Notes: a model not told the origin generated them from the sequence alone. A stretch of DNA of 64,000 nt from UKL13-2 sp036394575 (GCA_036394575.1 DASWEY010000078.1:17123-81122), one strand, 5' to 3'; positions 15,255-25,231 are shown, counted from the stretch's first letter. A program made the numbers and translations.

Positions 15255-15857
15255 TCAGTTGCGCAAATACTTCCAGTTGCGCGCCTTGCCCTCGGCCATC
15301 CACTCCAGTGCCTGCGCGATGCGCTTGTCGCGCGTCAGCTCGGTCTTGGCCTCGGTGATCCATTCCAGGTAATCCTTTTTGTTCGTGTAGCTGAAGGCCT
15401 CGAACGTGGCCAGCGCTTTTTTGTTTTTCTTCAGCTGTGCCGCGAAATAGTCGGGAACCACCAGCTCCTTTTTTTCCGTTTTCGGGTTGGCGCGCGCCGG
15501 CGATTTGACGCCCGCATCTTTCAGCACCATCGCCGCCTTGATCAGCTTCGCCATCTCGCGCGCGCCCGGCAGCTCCTTCACCGTGGTGATGCGGCCGAAC
15601 TGTCCCATCGATTCGGCCTGGCGTTCACCCAGGCCGATCTGCGTGCCATTCCAGAAATGCAGCGCGCAATGCGCCTTGAACGCCGCCATGCCGGCGAGGA
15701 TGCCCTTGTACTCGAAATGCGGAAAGCCCCACTTGATCGTCTCTTCCACATCGGGGCAGTGGCGATGCATCTGCTCGCGCACCTGCCGCAGGATCGGCTG
15801 CGCGAAGTCGGCGGACTTCGCGATATAGGCATCGACGCGCGCATCCCGGATGCCCAC
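15255..15857 (-). CDS. YdeI/OmpD-associated family protein (DUF1801-like plus OmdA)
   Basis: I place the start at the GTG at 15857, two bases after the stop of the DUF885 gene and close to GGGG. This gives VGIRDARVDAYIAKSADFA, which matches the usual N-terminus of the family (200 residues). ETIKWGFPHFEYKG marks the DUF1801-like half, and VPDYFAAQLKKNKKALATF with the YLEWITEAK stretch marks the C-terminal OmdA half. Proteins of this family have no settled function; YdeI has been linked to peptide resistance. Upstream extension of the frame is an antisense-frame artefact of the DUF885 gene. Confidence 0.82.
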   Translation of the reverse strand: MGIRDARVDAYIAKSADFAQPILRQVREQMHRHCPDVEETIKWGFPHFEYKGILAGMAAFKAHCALHFWNGTQIGLGERQAESMGQFGRITTVKELPGAREMAKLIKAAMVLKDAGVKSPARANPKTEKKELVVPDYFAAQLKKNKKALATFEAFSYTNKKDYLEWITEAKTELTRDKRIAQALEWMAEGKARNWKYLRN

Positions 15858-15859
15858 GA

Positions 15860-17605
15860 TCAGAGCCCCATCAATTCGCGGATGTACTTGGGGGAAATGG
15901 TGCCCTGCGTCAACATCTGGTCGTGCATTTCCTTCAAGCGGCCCTTGCCGTACTTGGCCTCGAAATCGCGGCGGATGGCATTCACTTCCAGATTGCCCAC
16001 GTAATAGGTCGACAGCTGCGTCGAGGTCAGCAGCGCGCGGCGCCATTTGCCGGCGGCTTCGCGCTCTTCCTGAAAGCCCTCCCTGGTCATCAGTTCCATG
16101 GCCTCTTTTTCGCTCATGCTGCCGGCGTGGATTTTCTGGTCGATGATGGCATTGATGATCAGGCGCAGGCGCATTTTCAGCTGCTGCATTTTTACCGGCG
16201 CCCCGCCGTAACCGGCCTCGACCATCATCTGCTCGGCATAGGTTCCCCAGCCCTCGGCGAAGGTGCCGCTGAAGATGATGTTGCGCGCCAGGGTCGGTCC
16301 CCTTGTCCGGTTGGCGAGCGCCAGTTGCACATAATGGCCGGGCATCGCCTCGTGAACCGTCAGGTCCTTCAGCATCGAATGGTTGTATTCGCGGAAGTAG
16401 GACTCGACCTGGGCTGGAGTCCAGTCGGCGGGCGCGGGCGAGATCGCGTAGAAGGTCTCGCCGTTTTTCTCCAGGGCGCCGGCCGGATCGCAGAAGGCAA
16501 CCGATACGCCGCGCTGGAATTCGGGCATGACGATGATCTTCACCGGCTCGGCCGGCAGGGTCAGCAGGTTCTTTTCGCGGATGAAGGCGCTGGCTTCGGC
16601 CAGGTCGAGACCGGCGAGCTTGAACACATCGTCATTGTTCGGCCGCTCGTCGGCGAGCCGGTTGAGCACGGCGGCGATCAGGGCCTTGTGGTCTATCTCG
16701 CGGACCGCGGTTTCCGGCTTGTCCGCGAAAAACTGGCGATACAGCGGCAGGGCGGTTTCATACATCGCATTCTGCGTACTGACGAGATCGGCTTCCGCGC
16801 TGCGCAGGATTGCTTCCGGGGCGATATCGGAATCGAGCGAGAAGCGCAGCTTGCGGCGGTACTTGTCGGCGCCGAGCCGGAAATCGCGCGTCGAGCGCGG
16901 CAGCAGTTCCGTCTGCAGCCAGGTGCCGTACGTCTCCAGCGCCGCGATGGCGCGGGCGCGCGAGGCCGCCAGTTTGGGCTTCATCTCCGGCGCATTCTTC
17001 AGATAGGTTTCCAGTTCGTCGCGCACCAGCCCGATCGCGCCGCGGTTCTGCAGGATTGCGGTCTCGGTGTGGATGCGCGGCGGATTCTTCAGGTTGGCCC
17101 GGGCCGCCGCCAGCCTGGCCGGAATGGCGTCGAGCCGCGCCTGCACCGCTGCCAGGCGCGTGGCCAGCGGCGCGAAATCGCGCGCCAGCAGCAGATAAAC
17201 GCCCTGCACCGGGTTGTAGCCCAGCGGGTCCCATTCGTATTCCTTCAGCACCTGGATCGAGAACAGGCTGGCGTTCAGATCGTCGCGCAGCATACGGTAA
17301 TCGATGCGATACGGCGGCGACATTTTGTCGAGCGGAATGCGCTCCAGCGCGATCAGCGTCTCGCGATACAGCTTGGCGTCGCGTGTGACGCCCTTGGCCG
17401 ATAGATCGTTGCTGAGGGTATCGAAGCGGTGGTCGCCGAGCTGGGTTGCGGCCTCGGGATGGGTCGCCAGGTATTGTTCGAAGTACGTTTTGGCCGCGCC
17501 GGCAAACTGCTGGTCGGGAGTGGTGGCGTTGGCGCCGCCGGAGTTCAGTACAAGGGCTGAAAACAGCAGGCCCAGGCCGGGCAGGAAAATGCGTGCATTG
17601 CGCAT
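15860..17605 (-). CDS. DUF885 family secreted protein (putative metallopeptidase)
   Basis: The 581-residue protein has a signal peptide (LLFSALVLNSGGANA) and the DUF885 metal motif HEAMPGHYVQLA in its C-terminal third, with a downstream FAEGWGTYAEQMM helix carrying the expected Glu. The family resembles M3/M32-like zinc peptidases and is usually periplasmic. It appears to be co-transcribed with the YdeI gene two bases downstream. Confidence 0.88.
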   Translation of the reverse strand: MRNARIFLPGLGLLFSALVLNSGGANATTPDQQFAGAAKTYFEQYLATHPEAATQLGDHRFDTLSNDLSAKGVTRDAKLYRETLIALERIPLDKMSPPYRIDYRMLRDDLNASLFSIQVLKEYEWDPLGYNPVQGVYLLLARDFAPLATRLAAVQARLDAIPARLAAARANLKNPPRIHTETAILQNRGAIGLVRDELETYLKNAPEMKPKLAASRARAIAALETYGTWLQTELLPRSTRDFRLGADKYRRKLRFSLDSDIAPEAILRSAEADLVSTQNAMYETALPLYRQFFADKPETAVREIDHKALIAAVLNRLADERPNNDDVFKLAGLDLAEASAFIREKNLLTLPAEPVKIIVMPEFQRGVSVAFCDPAGALEKNGETFYAISPAPADWTPAQVESYFREYNHSMLKDLTVHEAMPGHYVQLALANRTRGPTLARNIIFSGTFAEGWGTYAEQMMVEAGYGGAPVKMQQLKMRLRLIINAIIDQKIHAGSMSEKEAMELMTREGFQEEREAAGKWRRALLTSTQLSTYYVGNLEVNAIRRDFEAKYGKGRLKEMHDQMLTQGTISPKYIRELMGL

Positions 17606-17683
17606 GAGGACTCCACTTGGTTTTATGGTTCGGAGTTTATCAGGCGGGGCGTATCATGTTTGCTCAATTCGCAGGAGGCGATC

Positions 17684-18157
17684 GTGAACGGCGACGATAA
17701 GAAAACGCAATGGCGCCTGCACGGCGTGCGCGTGATCCCCGGCAATTCGCTGGACAGCAATACCGCGCAGACGCCGGGCATGTCGCGTGCCGCCGCGGTC
17801 AATTTTGCGCGCGTCGGCGCCGAAAAAATATGGGCGGGCACGGTGAGCATTCACCCCAATGCCAAGACCGGTGCGCATCATCACGGCCCGGTGGAAAGCG
17901 TGATCTATGTGGTCAAGGGCCGTGCGCGCATGCGCTGGGGTGAGCGGCTGGAATTCACTGCCGACGCCGGGCCCGGCGATTTCATCTACGTGCCGCCCTA
18001 TGTGCCGCACCAGGAAATCAACGCTAACGAAAACGAAACCCTGGAATGCGTACTGCTGCGCAGCGGACAGGACCCGGTGGTGGTGAATCTCGACATTCCC
18101 CCGGTGGAGAATCCGGAGGCGGTCTACTGGGTGGACAATATCCATCCGCATCCATAG
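17684..18157 (+). CDS. Cupin domain protein
   Basis: I use the GTG at 17684 because AGGAGG ends six bases before it; a TTG at 17660 is in frame but has no such site. The 157-residue product carries cupin motif 1 in TGAHHHGPVESVIYVVKGRA, with the two His and Glu metal ligands, and motif 2 around PGDFIYVPPYVPHQE. It is a small beta-barrel metal-binding protein, enzyme or sensor. It is followed after 86 bp by the NHL-repeat lipoprotein gene. Confidence 0.85.
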   Translation: MNGDDKKTQWRLHGVRVIPGNSLDSNTAQTPGMSRAAAVNFARVGAEKIWAGTVSIHPNAKTGAHHHGPVESVIYVVKGRARMRWGERLEFTADAGPGDFIYVPPYVPHQEINANENETLECVLLRSGQDPVVVNLDIPPVENPEAVYWVDNIHPHP

Positions 18158-18243
18158 CAGTTTGCTGTCTTGCTTTGACGGGCCGGCCGGACTGGCGTAG
18201 TTTTGATCGCCCGCATAAAACAGAACAACTGGAGGAGTCGAAA

Positions 18244-19362
18244 ATGAAGCTCGTGTTTGAAGGAAAATTTGTCGCTGCATTGATCGCGATCCTGGGTTTG
18301 TCCGGTTGCGCCATGCAGAGCCCGCTCAGCGGCGCGGCCGATGCCAAGCCGAAATTCGTCGTCGACCCCTATTGGCCCAAACCCCTGCCGGGCAACTGGA
18401 TCCTCGGCCAGGTTTCCGGCATCGCGGTGGCGAAAGACGACACCATCTGGGTGGTGCATCGCCCCGGCACCCTGGTCGACGACGAGAAAGGCGCGCAGTT
18501 GACGCCGCCCGCCACCAAATGCTGTCGCGCCGCGCCGCCGGTGCTGCAATTCGATCGCGAAGGCAATCTGCTGCGCAGCTGGGGCGGCCCCGGCGCCGGC
18601 TACGACTGGCCGAAAAGCGAACACGGCATTTTCATCGACGCCGACGGCAATGTCTGGGTAGGCGCGAACGATCCGAGCGACGCGCATATTTTGAAGTTCA
18701 CGCCCGACGGCAAATTCCTGATGCAGATCGGCAAGGCCGGCAGCACCGGCGGCAGCAACAGCCCCACCCAGCTCGGCCGGCCCGCGCATATGATCATCGA
18801 TGCCAAGGCCAATGAACTGTATGTGGCCGACGGTTATCTGAACCGCCGCGTGATCGTGTTCGATGCCGCCACCGGCAACTACAAGCGCCACTGGGGCGCC
18901 TATGGCAACAAGCCGAACGACGACAAGCAGGCGGCCTACGACTCCAAGGCCGCGCTATCCCAGCAGTTCGGCAGCCCGGTGCATTGCGTGCGCCTGTCCA
19001 ATGACGATTTGCTCTATGTCTGCGATCGCGTCAACGACCGCATCCAGATTTTCAAAAAGGACGGCACCTTCGTGAAGGAATACCGGGTCTCGCCGGAAAC
19101 GCTGCAGAACGGCTCGGTCTGGGACCTGGTGCTGTCCGAGGATGCGCAGCAGAAATACATTTTCATCGCCGATGGCGCCAACAATGAAATCGTCACCCTG
19201 CGTCGCGATACCGGCGAGGTGGTGACCAGCTGGGGCCGCGCCGGGCGCATGGCCGGGCAATTCAAATGGGTGCACAACATGGCCATCGACTCGAAAGGCA
19301 ATCTGTACACCGCCGAGGTGGGCTACGGGCGGCGCGCGCAGAAATTCAATCGCGTGGAGTAA
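18244..19362 (+). CDS. NHL/6-bladed-propeller repeat lipoprotein
   Basis: The ATG at 18244 follows GGAGGAG and gives 372 residues. A lipoprotein signal (LIAILGLSGC) precedes repeated NHL-like blades such as GNLLRSWGGPGAGYDWP, HGIFIDADGNVWVG, DGKFLMQIGKAG and NELYVADGYLNRRVIVF. The fold is that of peptidyl-alpha-hydroxyglycine lyase-like propellers; whether it is an enzyme or a binding protein is unknown. Its last 17 bases overlap the convergent livM gene. Confidence 0.85.
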   Translation: MKLVFEGKFVAALIAILGLSGCAMQSPLSGAADAKPKFVVDPYWPKPLPGNWILGQVSGIAVAKDDTIWVVHRPGTLVDDEKGAQLTPPATKCCRAAPPVLQFDREGNLLRSWGGPGAGYDWPKSEHGIFIDADGNVWVGANDPSDAHILKFTPDGKFLMQIGKAGSTGGSNSPTQLGRPAHMIIDAKANELYVADGYLNRRVIVFDAATGNYKRHWGAYGNKPNDDKQAAYDSKAALSQQFGSPVHCVRLSNDDLLYVCDRVNDRIQIFKKDGTFVKEYRVSPETLQNGSVWDLVLSEDAQQKYIFIADGANNEIVTLRRDTGEVVTSWGRAGRMAGQFKWVHNMAIDSKGNLYTAEVGYGRRAQKFNRVE

Positions 19363-20449
19363 GTGCGGCGGCGGCCGTCTGTGTCCGTGCGCGCAGGCGG
19401 CCGACAATGCCCGTCGGAAAATAGTAGACCGACAGCACGAACAGCGCCCCCAGCCACAGCAGCCAGCGATCCGGCGACAGCAGGGCCGACAGCCAGTGCA
19501 CCGAGGCGGTGGCGTCGCTGCCGAGTTGCAGCAGGTCCTGCAAATAGCTTTGCGCCACCACAAACAGCGCCGCGCCGATCGCCGCGCCGTAAATGGTGCC
19601 CATGCCGCCGATCACCACGATCAGCAGCACATCCATCATGATCTCGAACGACATCGAGGTGTCCGGCCCGTTGTAGCGCAGCCACAGCGCCAGCATCACG
19701 CCGGCGACGGTGGCGAACAGGGCTGAGAGCACGCTGGCAATGGTGCGGAATACCACCACCCGGTAGCCGATCGCTTCGGCGCGAAATTCGTTTTCACGAA
19801 TCGCTTCAAGCACCCGGCCGAAGGGCGAGTTGACGATGCGCAGCAGGGCCAGCAACAAAACCAGCGCGACGAAAAACAGCAGGTAATAGCAGAGCAGGTG
19901 GCCGTCGAGCGCGACACCGAACAGTGGTGCGTCGCCGAATGAAAAGCTCGGCGACAGCCATTCGGGAATCTTGAAGCTGAGGCCGTCTTCGCCGCCGGTG
20001 TAGTCCGACAGCTGTGCGGCCAGCCCCTGGAAGGCGGAGGCCACCGCCAGCGTGATCATGGCGAAAAAGATCGCCCGCACGCGCAGCGAAAACAGGCCGA
20101 TGGCCAGCGCCAGCAACAGGGACAGCAGCAGCGCGCCGCCGGTGCCCGCGGCGACGGCCTGCCAGCTTGGGCCCAGCTGCGCGCAGGCGATCGCGATCCC
20201 GTAGGCGCCGATGCCGAAGAACATGGTGTGCGCAAAACTGACGATGCCGGTATAGCCCAGCAGCAGGTCGAAGCTCGCCACCAGCACCACGAAGACAAGA
20301 ATCTTGGCGGCCACATTTAGCGCCTTGACGCCCGGGAACAGGAAAGGCGCGAACGCCAGCGCCAGCAGCAGGATGACGAGCAACACCGCCAGCAGGCGGC
20401 TGCGCGGCAGATCGTTGGAGAGCAGATTGGCGAGATGGCGTCTCAGCAT
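19346..20449 (-). CDS. livM: Branched-chain amino acid-type ABC transporter permease LivM
   Basis: The 367-residue protein has eight to ten hydrophobic segments and the LivM signatures LLLGYTGIVSFAHTMFFGIGAYG (quoted here in part: YTGIVSFAHTMFFGIGAY) and VVVIGGMGTIYGAAIG. It forms a heterodimeric pore with LivH. The C-terminal tail after the last membrane segment is Arg/Ala-rich. It is the last gene of the transporter operon and overlaps the end of a convergent gene. Confidence 0.92.
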   Translation of the reverse strand: MLRRHLANLLSNDLPRSRLLAVLLVILLLALAFAPFLFPGVKALNVAAKILVFVVLVASFDLLLGYTGIVSFAHTMFFGIGAYGIAIACAQLGPSWQAVAAGTGGALLLSLLLALAIGLFSLRVRAIFFAMITLAVASAFQGLAAQLSDYTGGEDGLSFKIPEWLSPSFSFGDAPLFGVALDGHLLCYYLLFFVALVLLLALLRIVNSPFGRVLEAIRENEFRAEAIGYRVVVFRTIASVLSALFATVAGVMLALWLRYNGPDTSMSFEIMMDVLLIVVIGGMGTIYGAAIGAALFVVAQSYLQDLLQLGSDATASVHWLSALLSPDRWLLWLGALFVLSVYYFPTGIVGRLRARTQTAAAALTPRD

Positions 20450-20456
20450 GGCATCC

Positions 20457-21446
20457 CTAGCGGCCCGTGACCGGGTAGACGCCCTGCGGCCGCCACGACA
20501 GCACGGCCACCATCAGGGCGATATTGGAAAACAGTGCCGCCTTGGGCGCGAGAAAACCGCTGTAATTGGCCATCATCCCGACCAACAGGGCGCCGATCAG
20601 GGCGCCGCCGGTGGAACCGAGGCCGCCGATGATGATGACGATGAAAATCAGCACATTCACCTGCGCGCCCATCTGCGGCGTGACGCTTTGCTGGTACATG
20701 CCCCACATCACGCCGCCGAGGCCGGCCAGCCCGCTGCCGACCACGAACACGCCGATGAACAGCCGCTGGATGCGGTAGCCCAGGGACTCCACCATCTCGC
20801 GATCCTGCACACCGGCGCGGATCAGCAGGCCGATCTTGGTGCGGGCGAGTGTCCAGGCTAGGGCCGCGAATACCGCGAGGCCCAGCACCATAGCGAGCAG
20901 GCGGAATTTCTCGATGGCGGCATCGCCCAGCAGGACGGCGCCGCGCAGGCCTTGCGGCAGCGGCAGCGGAATCTGCTGCGGCCCCCAGATGAGCTTGATC
21001 AGTTCCTCGCCGATGATCATGCCGCCCATGGTGATCAGGATCTGCTTGAGGTGCTGGCCATACACCGGTCGCACGATGAAGCGCTCGAAGGCCAGGCCCA
21101 CGGCAGCGGCCACCAGCATGGCCACCAGCATGGCCGGAAACACCGCGACCAGATTGCGCCACAGCACGGCGGAACCGGTCCAGTCATGCATGGCGCCGAA
21201 CACGCTGGTTGCCACAAAGGCGCCCAGGGCGATGAACACGCCATGGCCGAAATTGAGCACATCCATCAGCCCGAACACCAGGGTGAGGCCGGAGGCGATA
21301 ATGAAAATGATCATGCCCATGGCGAGTCCCGCCACGGTGAGCGTGAGCCAGGTCGATGCCGAGCCGATGCCGAAAAACGCGATCAGGGCCAGTAGCGGCA
21401 CCAGGGCCAGCGGCTTCCAGTCGAGCTCAATAGGCGGCGCGCTCAT
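20457..21446 (-). CDS. livH: Branched-chain amino acid-type ABC transporter permease LivH
   Basis: The 329-residue integral membrane protein has the LivH motif DVLNFGHGVFIALGAFVA near residue 62 and GLGSTGGALIGALLVG near the C-terminus. It is longer than typical LivH because of an N-terminal segment (about 1-35). It overlaps livF upstream by four bases and ends seven bases before livM starts. Confidence 0.92.
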   Translation of the reverse strand: MSAPPIELDWKPLALVPLLALIAFFGIGSASTWLTLTVAGLAMGMIIFIIASGLTLVFGLMDVLNFGHGVFIALGAFVATSVFGAMHDWTGSAVLWRNLVAVFPAMLVAMLVAAAVGLAFERFIVRPVYGQHLKQILITMGGMIIGEELIKLIWGPQQIPLPLPQGLRGAVLLGDAAIEKFRLLAMVLGLAVFAALAWTLARTKIGLLIRAGVQDREMVESLGYRIQRLFIGVFVVGSGLAGLGGVMWGMYQQSVTPQMGAQVNVLIFIVIIIGGLGSTGGALIGALLVGMMANYSGFLAPKAALFSNIALMVAVLSWRPQGVYPVTGR

Positions 21447-22180
21447 AAGGACAGTCCCAGTAAATTGCGCTGCAGATCTTCGTCTTCGGCCAGCGCCTGC
21501 ATCGCGCCGCTGTGCACCACGCGACCGTTGTCCATCACCGCCACGCTATCGCCCAGGCGCTTGGCGAAATTGATGTTCTGCTCCACCAGCAGAATGGTGG
21601 CCCCGTCGGCCTTGAGCTCGGCGAAGGCGTCGATCATATTGTTGACGATCGCGGGGGCCAGACCCTTGCTGGGCTCGTCGACGATCAGCAACTCGCGCGG
21701 CTCGACGATGGCGCGCGCCACCGCCAGCATCTGCTTTTGCCCGCCGGACAATTTGCCCGCTGGATAGCGCCAGAATTTTTCCACGGCGGGGAACAGCCTG
21801 AAAATCCATTGCAGGCGCGAGTCGTCGATATCGCGCAGGCGCCGGGCCTTGCGCGCCGCCAGCAACATGTTTTCCCTGACCGTCAGGTCGGCGAAGATGC
21901 CCATGCCCTCGGGAACATAGGCAATGCCCAGATCGGCAATCTGCGGGGTGCCGAGCGCGCGCAAATCGCGGTCGGCAAAGCGGATTTGCCCGAGCGATGC
22001 GTGCCACAGGCCCATGATGGTACGCAGCGTGGTGGATTTGCCGGCGCCGTTGCGGCCGAGCAGCATGGTGAGCTGGCCGCGCGGCACCGCGAGATTGACG
22101 CCATGCAGGATGTGGTAGGCGCCGATATGCGTGTGCACGCCTTCAAGCGTGAGCAGGTTGGCCGGTACGGGGCCGCTCAT
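21443..22180 (-). CDS. livF: ABC transporter ATP-binding protein LivF
   Basis: The 245-residue ATPase contains Walker A GRNGAGKST (about residue 43), the signature LSGGQKQML and Walker B LLIVDEPSKGLAP, the last being characteristic of LivF-type subunits. It overlaps both livG and livH by four bases, indicating one polycistronic message. Confidence 0.93.
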   Translation of the reverse strand: MSGPVPANLLTLEGVHTHIGAYHILHGVNLAVPRGQLTMLLGRNGAGKSTTLRTIMGLWHASLGQIRFADRDLRALGTPQIADLGIAYVPEGMGIFADLTVRENMLLAARKARRLRDIDDSRLQWIFRLFPAVEKFWRYPAGKLSGGQKQMLAVARAIVEPRELLIVDEPSKGLAPAIVNNMIDAFAELKADGATILLVEQNINFAKRLGDSVAVMDNGRVVHSGAMQALAEDEDLQRNLLGLSL

Positions 22181-22959
22181 GCTGCCGCCCTGCCGCCTTC
22201 CTTGCGGATGCCCAGATAGGCCTCCTGCACCAATGGCGAGGCGATCACCGCTGCCGGTTCGCCGTCGGCCACCAGGCTGCCGTTGTGCAGCACGATGATG
22301 CGGTCGGCCAGTTCGCGCACCACATCCATCTTGTGTTCCACCAGCAGGATGGTTTTGCTTTTGTCCTGGCGCAATTTGCGGATCAGGTTGAGGACTGCCG
22401 GCATTTCGTCGGCACTCATGCCCGCGGTGGGCTCGTCGAACATGAACACCTGCGGCTCCAGCGCCATCAGCATCGCCACCTCCAGTTTGCGCTGGTCGCC
22501 GTGCGGCAGGCCGGCCACGATGCTTGCGGCCTCGTCATTGAGCGCCGCCATATCGAGAATTTCCGCCGCGCGATCACTCAGCGCGCGATGATCGCTGCAG
22601 ATGCTCCACAGATTCAGTCCGCGCCGGTGCGCGCCGCTGCGGGTGGCCTGCACCGCCAGACGCACGTTCTCGACGACGCTCAGATCGGGGAACAGATTGG
22701 TCAGCTGGAACGCGCGTCCCAGGCCGGCGCGGGTTCGCGCCGAGGCGGACAGCGCCGACAGATCGCGTCCGCCCAGATGCACGCTGCCACTGCTCGCTTT
22801 CAGCTGGCCCGAGATCAGGTTGAAGTAGGTGGTCTTGCCGGCGCCATTGGGGCCGACGATGGCGGTCAGGGTGCCGGGCTGGAAGACGCAACTCACGGCG
22901 TTGACGGCGATATGGCCGCCGAAGCGTATCGTCAGTGCGCGGGTTTCCAGCACGCTCAT
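22177..22959 (-). CDS. livG: ABC transporter ATP-binding protein LivG
   Basis: The 260-residue ATPase contains Walker A GPNGAGKTT, Walker B VFMFDEPTAGMS and an H-loop LLVEHKMDVV. The signature motif is atypical (GLPHGDQRKLEVA in place of the usual LSYGQQR), as is common in the LivG branch. The start codon overlaps the stop of the esterase gene upstream, coupling transporter and esterase. Confidence 0.92.
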   Translation of the reverse strand: MSVLETRALTIRFGGHIAVNAVSCVFQPGTLTAIVGPNGAGKTTYFNLISGQLKASSGSVHLGGRDLSALSASARTRAGLGRAFQLTNLFPDLSVVENVRLAVQATRSGAHRRGLNLWSICSDHRALSDRAAEILDMAALNDEAASIVAGLPHGDQRKLEVAMLMALEPQVFMFDEPTAGMSADEMPAVLNLIRKLRQDKSKTILLVEHKMDVVRELADRIIVLHNGSLVADGEPAAVIASPLVQEAYLGIRKEGGRAAA

Positions 22960-23954
22960 GGTTTGGACGGCATGGCCGTACCGCCGCCAAGCTGCGCCAC
23001 CATCGCGGCGATCGCGCTCATTTGCGGCGCCGATTTTTTTGCGTAATCGGGGGCGTCATAGCCCCACCAGTCCCAGCAACTGTTGATCGCTTTCTGGCCG
23101 GTCTGCGGGTACAGCACCACGATCCGATTGCTGTCGGCCCAGCGGTTATAGCCGGCGTTGCGCACAAACACCTCGCCGATGTCGGCGGTGTTCTGCTTGC
23201 AGCCATGCAGGGCCACGTGGATGCGGCATTGCGCGCCCTGCGCGCAGTCTTCCGGTATATACACCCAGCCGCTGGTGGCCATGCCGTGGCCGGCGACGAA
23301 GGCGGACTGGTCGAATTCGAGCAACGCTCCCTTGAGCATGTCGTTGCGTGGATTCAGCGGGCCAAGGAGATGCTGGAGAATGGCGCCGGCCAGATCGAAG
23401 CCGCAGTTGTTGATGAACGGCGATGCCTTGACCGTACAGGCGGCACCGAAGTCGTCGGTGATCATGGCGTGCTCGGCGTCAAGGTCCTTTTTGTAGGCCA
23501 GGTTCGCCGCCGGCAAAAAATTTTGGTAATAGCTGAACAGGTCCGCGCTGGTCGCCGGGTTCACCACACTGTCCTTGGCGCCGGCAAATAAATAGACCTT
23601 TGCGGCCGCTAGATTTTCGACAGGATCGATTGCGCCGTCCTTTGCCCAGGCTCGGGTCGTTGCCGCCAGTGCGGCGACGGGAATGGACGCGCGCCCGAAG
23701 CAGCGGCCGAGCGCATTGCCGATCGCGCCTTCGGCGCAGTTGTAGGGCCCACCGGCCACCACCCCGGCGCCTTTGCGAAAGATGGCGGAATAGGCGATAT
23801 GCAATTGCACCGCCATATAGCCGCCGGAGGATATTCCGGATACCGAAGTCTGGGACTTGTCGACATTCAGTTTCGGCAGCGGGTCCGCGCCCGCCTGGCT
23901 GGCACTGACCGCGATGATGCCGGCCAGTAGCGGTGTGAAATAGTTGCGCTTCAT
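22956..23954 (-). CDS. Secreted PHB-depolymerase-like esterase
   Basis: I use the ATG at 23954, which lies six bases after GAGGAG; an ATG two codons earlier abuts that site. The 332-residue protein has a signal peptide (LLAGIIAVSASQAGA), a serine-hydrolase nucleophile motif SGISSGGYMAV near residue 40, and the HVALHGCKQN and WGYDAPDYAKKSAPQM segments typical of poly(3-hydroxybutyrate) depolymerase-like proteins. Cys pairs suggest disulfides after export. It lies inside an ABC importer operon, between the binding-protein gene and livG, so its products may be the transported solute. Confidence 0.85.
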   Translation of the reverse strand: MKRNYFTPLLAGIIAVSASQAGADPLPKLNVDKSQTSVSGISSGGYMAVQLHIAYSAIFRKGAGVVAGGPYNCAEGAIGNALGRCFGRASIPVAALAATTRAWAKDGAIDPVENLAAAKVYLFAGAKDSVVNPATSADLFSYYQNFLPAANLAYKKDLDAEHAMITDDFGAACTVKASPFINNCGFDLAGAILQHLLGPLNPRNDMLKGALLEFDQSAFVAGHGMATSGWVYIPEDCAQGAQCRIHVALHGCKQNTADIGEVFVRNAGYNRWADSNRIVVLYPQTGQKAINSCWDWWGYDAPDYAKKSAPQMSAIAAMVAQLGGGTAMPSKP

Positions 23955-24034
23955 GTGCATCTCCTCGTTTTTTTGCCGGGCCGTTCTCGTTCTTGTTTGC
24001 GCTCTTGTCTGGCGCTTCGTCGGTAATGCCCGCT

Positions 24035-25231
24035 TCAGGGATGGTTGCCGTTGCGGATCGGGATCTTCATTTCTTCGGCGCTGATTTCATGGACCAGCTC
24101 CGGCACGCCCCAGGCCAGCGCCGGATCGTTCCGGATCTTGAAGTGATACATGCTTTGCATCGCCTGATGGTCTTCCCGGCGAAAGGTCATGCGGCCCTTG
24201 GGGGTGTCGAAACTCATGCCCTCCATGGCCTTGATCAGCGCTTCGCTGCGGCTGTCGCCATCGGTTTTTTTCAGCGCCGCCACTACCGCCATCGCCGCGC
24301 TGAAACCGCCTGCGGTGAAAAAATCCGGCGGCTTGTTGAAAGCCTTGAAGTGACGCGCCACCAGCGCATCGTTCACCGGGTTTTTCGGGATGTCGTAATA
24401 GTAATAGGTCGCGCCTTCCATCCCCGGGAAATTCTTGTATACCGCCATCACCGGCAGGATGTTGCCGCCGGTGGCGATCTCGATGCCGTAGCGTTGCAGA
24501 TCGAGGTCGGCAATCTTGAAGGGATTGCCGCCGCCGGCCCAGATGATCCAGATGATCTTGCGCCCGGGCTGGTCGCGCAGCTTGTCGATCAGGCGTTGCG
24601 CGCCGGCAGTGAAGTCGGAGGTGCCGGGCGGCAGATATTCTTCGTGGACGATGCGCGCATTCTTCAGCGCCTCGCGGAACGCCTTGACCCCGTCGCGCCC
24701 GAACACGGTGTCCTGCCCAAGCGTGGCGATCACGGTGCCCGGCTTGTCCTGCGCGACCGCATTGGCGATCGCGTCCTGTGAGCTGTTGCGGGCGGTGCGG
24801 AAAATGTATCGATGCCATTTGCTGCCGGTGATGGCGTCGGCCACGGCAGGCTCGATCAACAGGATTTTCTTGTATTCCTCGGCGATCGGCAGCATCGCCA
24901 TCGTCACCCCCGACGAGGCCGCGCCGATGGCGAGGTCGGCCTTGTCGTCGGCATAGGCTGCCGCCAGTTGCGCGCGGCCCACATCCGGTTTGCCGTGGCA
25001 GTCGCGTTCGATGACGGTGATTTTTTTGCCGGCGACGGTCATGGTGCCGGCGGTCGCGTAATCCAGGCCCATCATGAAGCCGGTTTGCGTCTGCTTGGCG
25101 TAGGCCTCCATCGGGCCGGTCTTGTCATAGACAAAGGCGACGCGGATTTCCTGCGCCCGGACGAGGCTGCAGACGAGCAGGGCGGAAACGGCCAGGATGG
25201 CGGACCGGACAGTCCGGTGTCGGGCGTGCAT
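24035..25231 (-). CDS. ABC transporter periplasmic substrate-binding protein (LivK-like)
   Basis: The 398-residue protein has a signal peptide ending VRAQE and the type I periplasmic binding fold of the Leu/Ile/Val family. EIRVAFVYDKTGPMEAYAKQ (20 residues) opens the mature domain, and GAASSGVTMAMLPIAEEYK and GKKITVIERDCHGKPDVGR follow. Ligand not predictable; relatives bind amino acids, amides, aromatic acids or hydroxy acids. It is the first gene of the esterase-livGFHM operon, 80 bp ahead of the esterase. Confidence 0.9.
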   Translation of the reverse strand: MHARHRTVRSAILAVSALLVCSLVRAQEIRVAFVYDKTGPMEAYAKQTQTGFMMGLDYATAGTMTVAGKKITVIERDCHGKPDVGRAQLAAAYADDKADLAIGAASSGVTMAMLPIAEEYKKILLIEPAVADAITGSKWHRYIFRTARNSSQDAIANAVAQDKPGTVIATLGQDTVFGRDGVKAFREALKNARIVHEEYLPPGTSDFTAGAQRLIDKLRDQPGRKIIWIIWAGGGNPFKIADLDLQRYGIEIATGGNILPVMAVYKNFPGMEGATYYYYDIPKNPVNDALVARHFKAFNKPPDFFTAGGFSAAMAVVAALKKTDGDSRSEALIKAMEGMSFDTPKGRMTFRREDHQAMQSMYHFKIRNDPALAWGVPELVHEISAEEMKIPIRNGNHP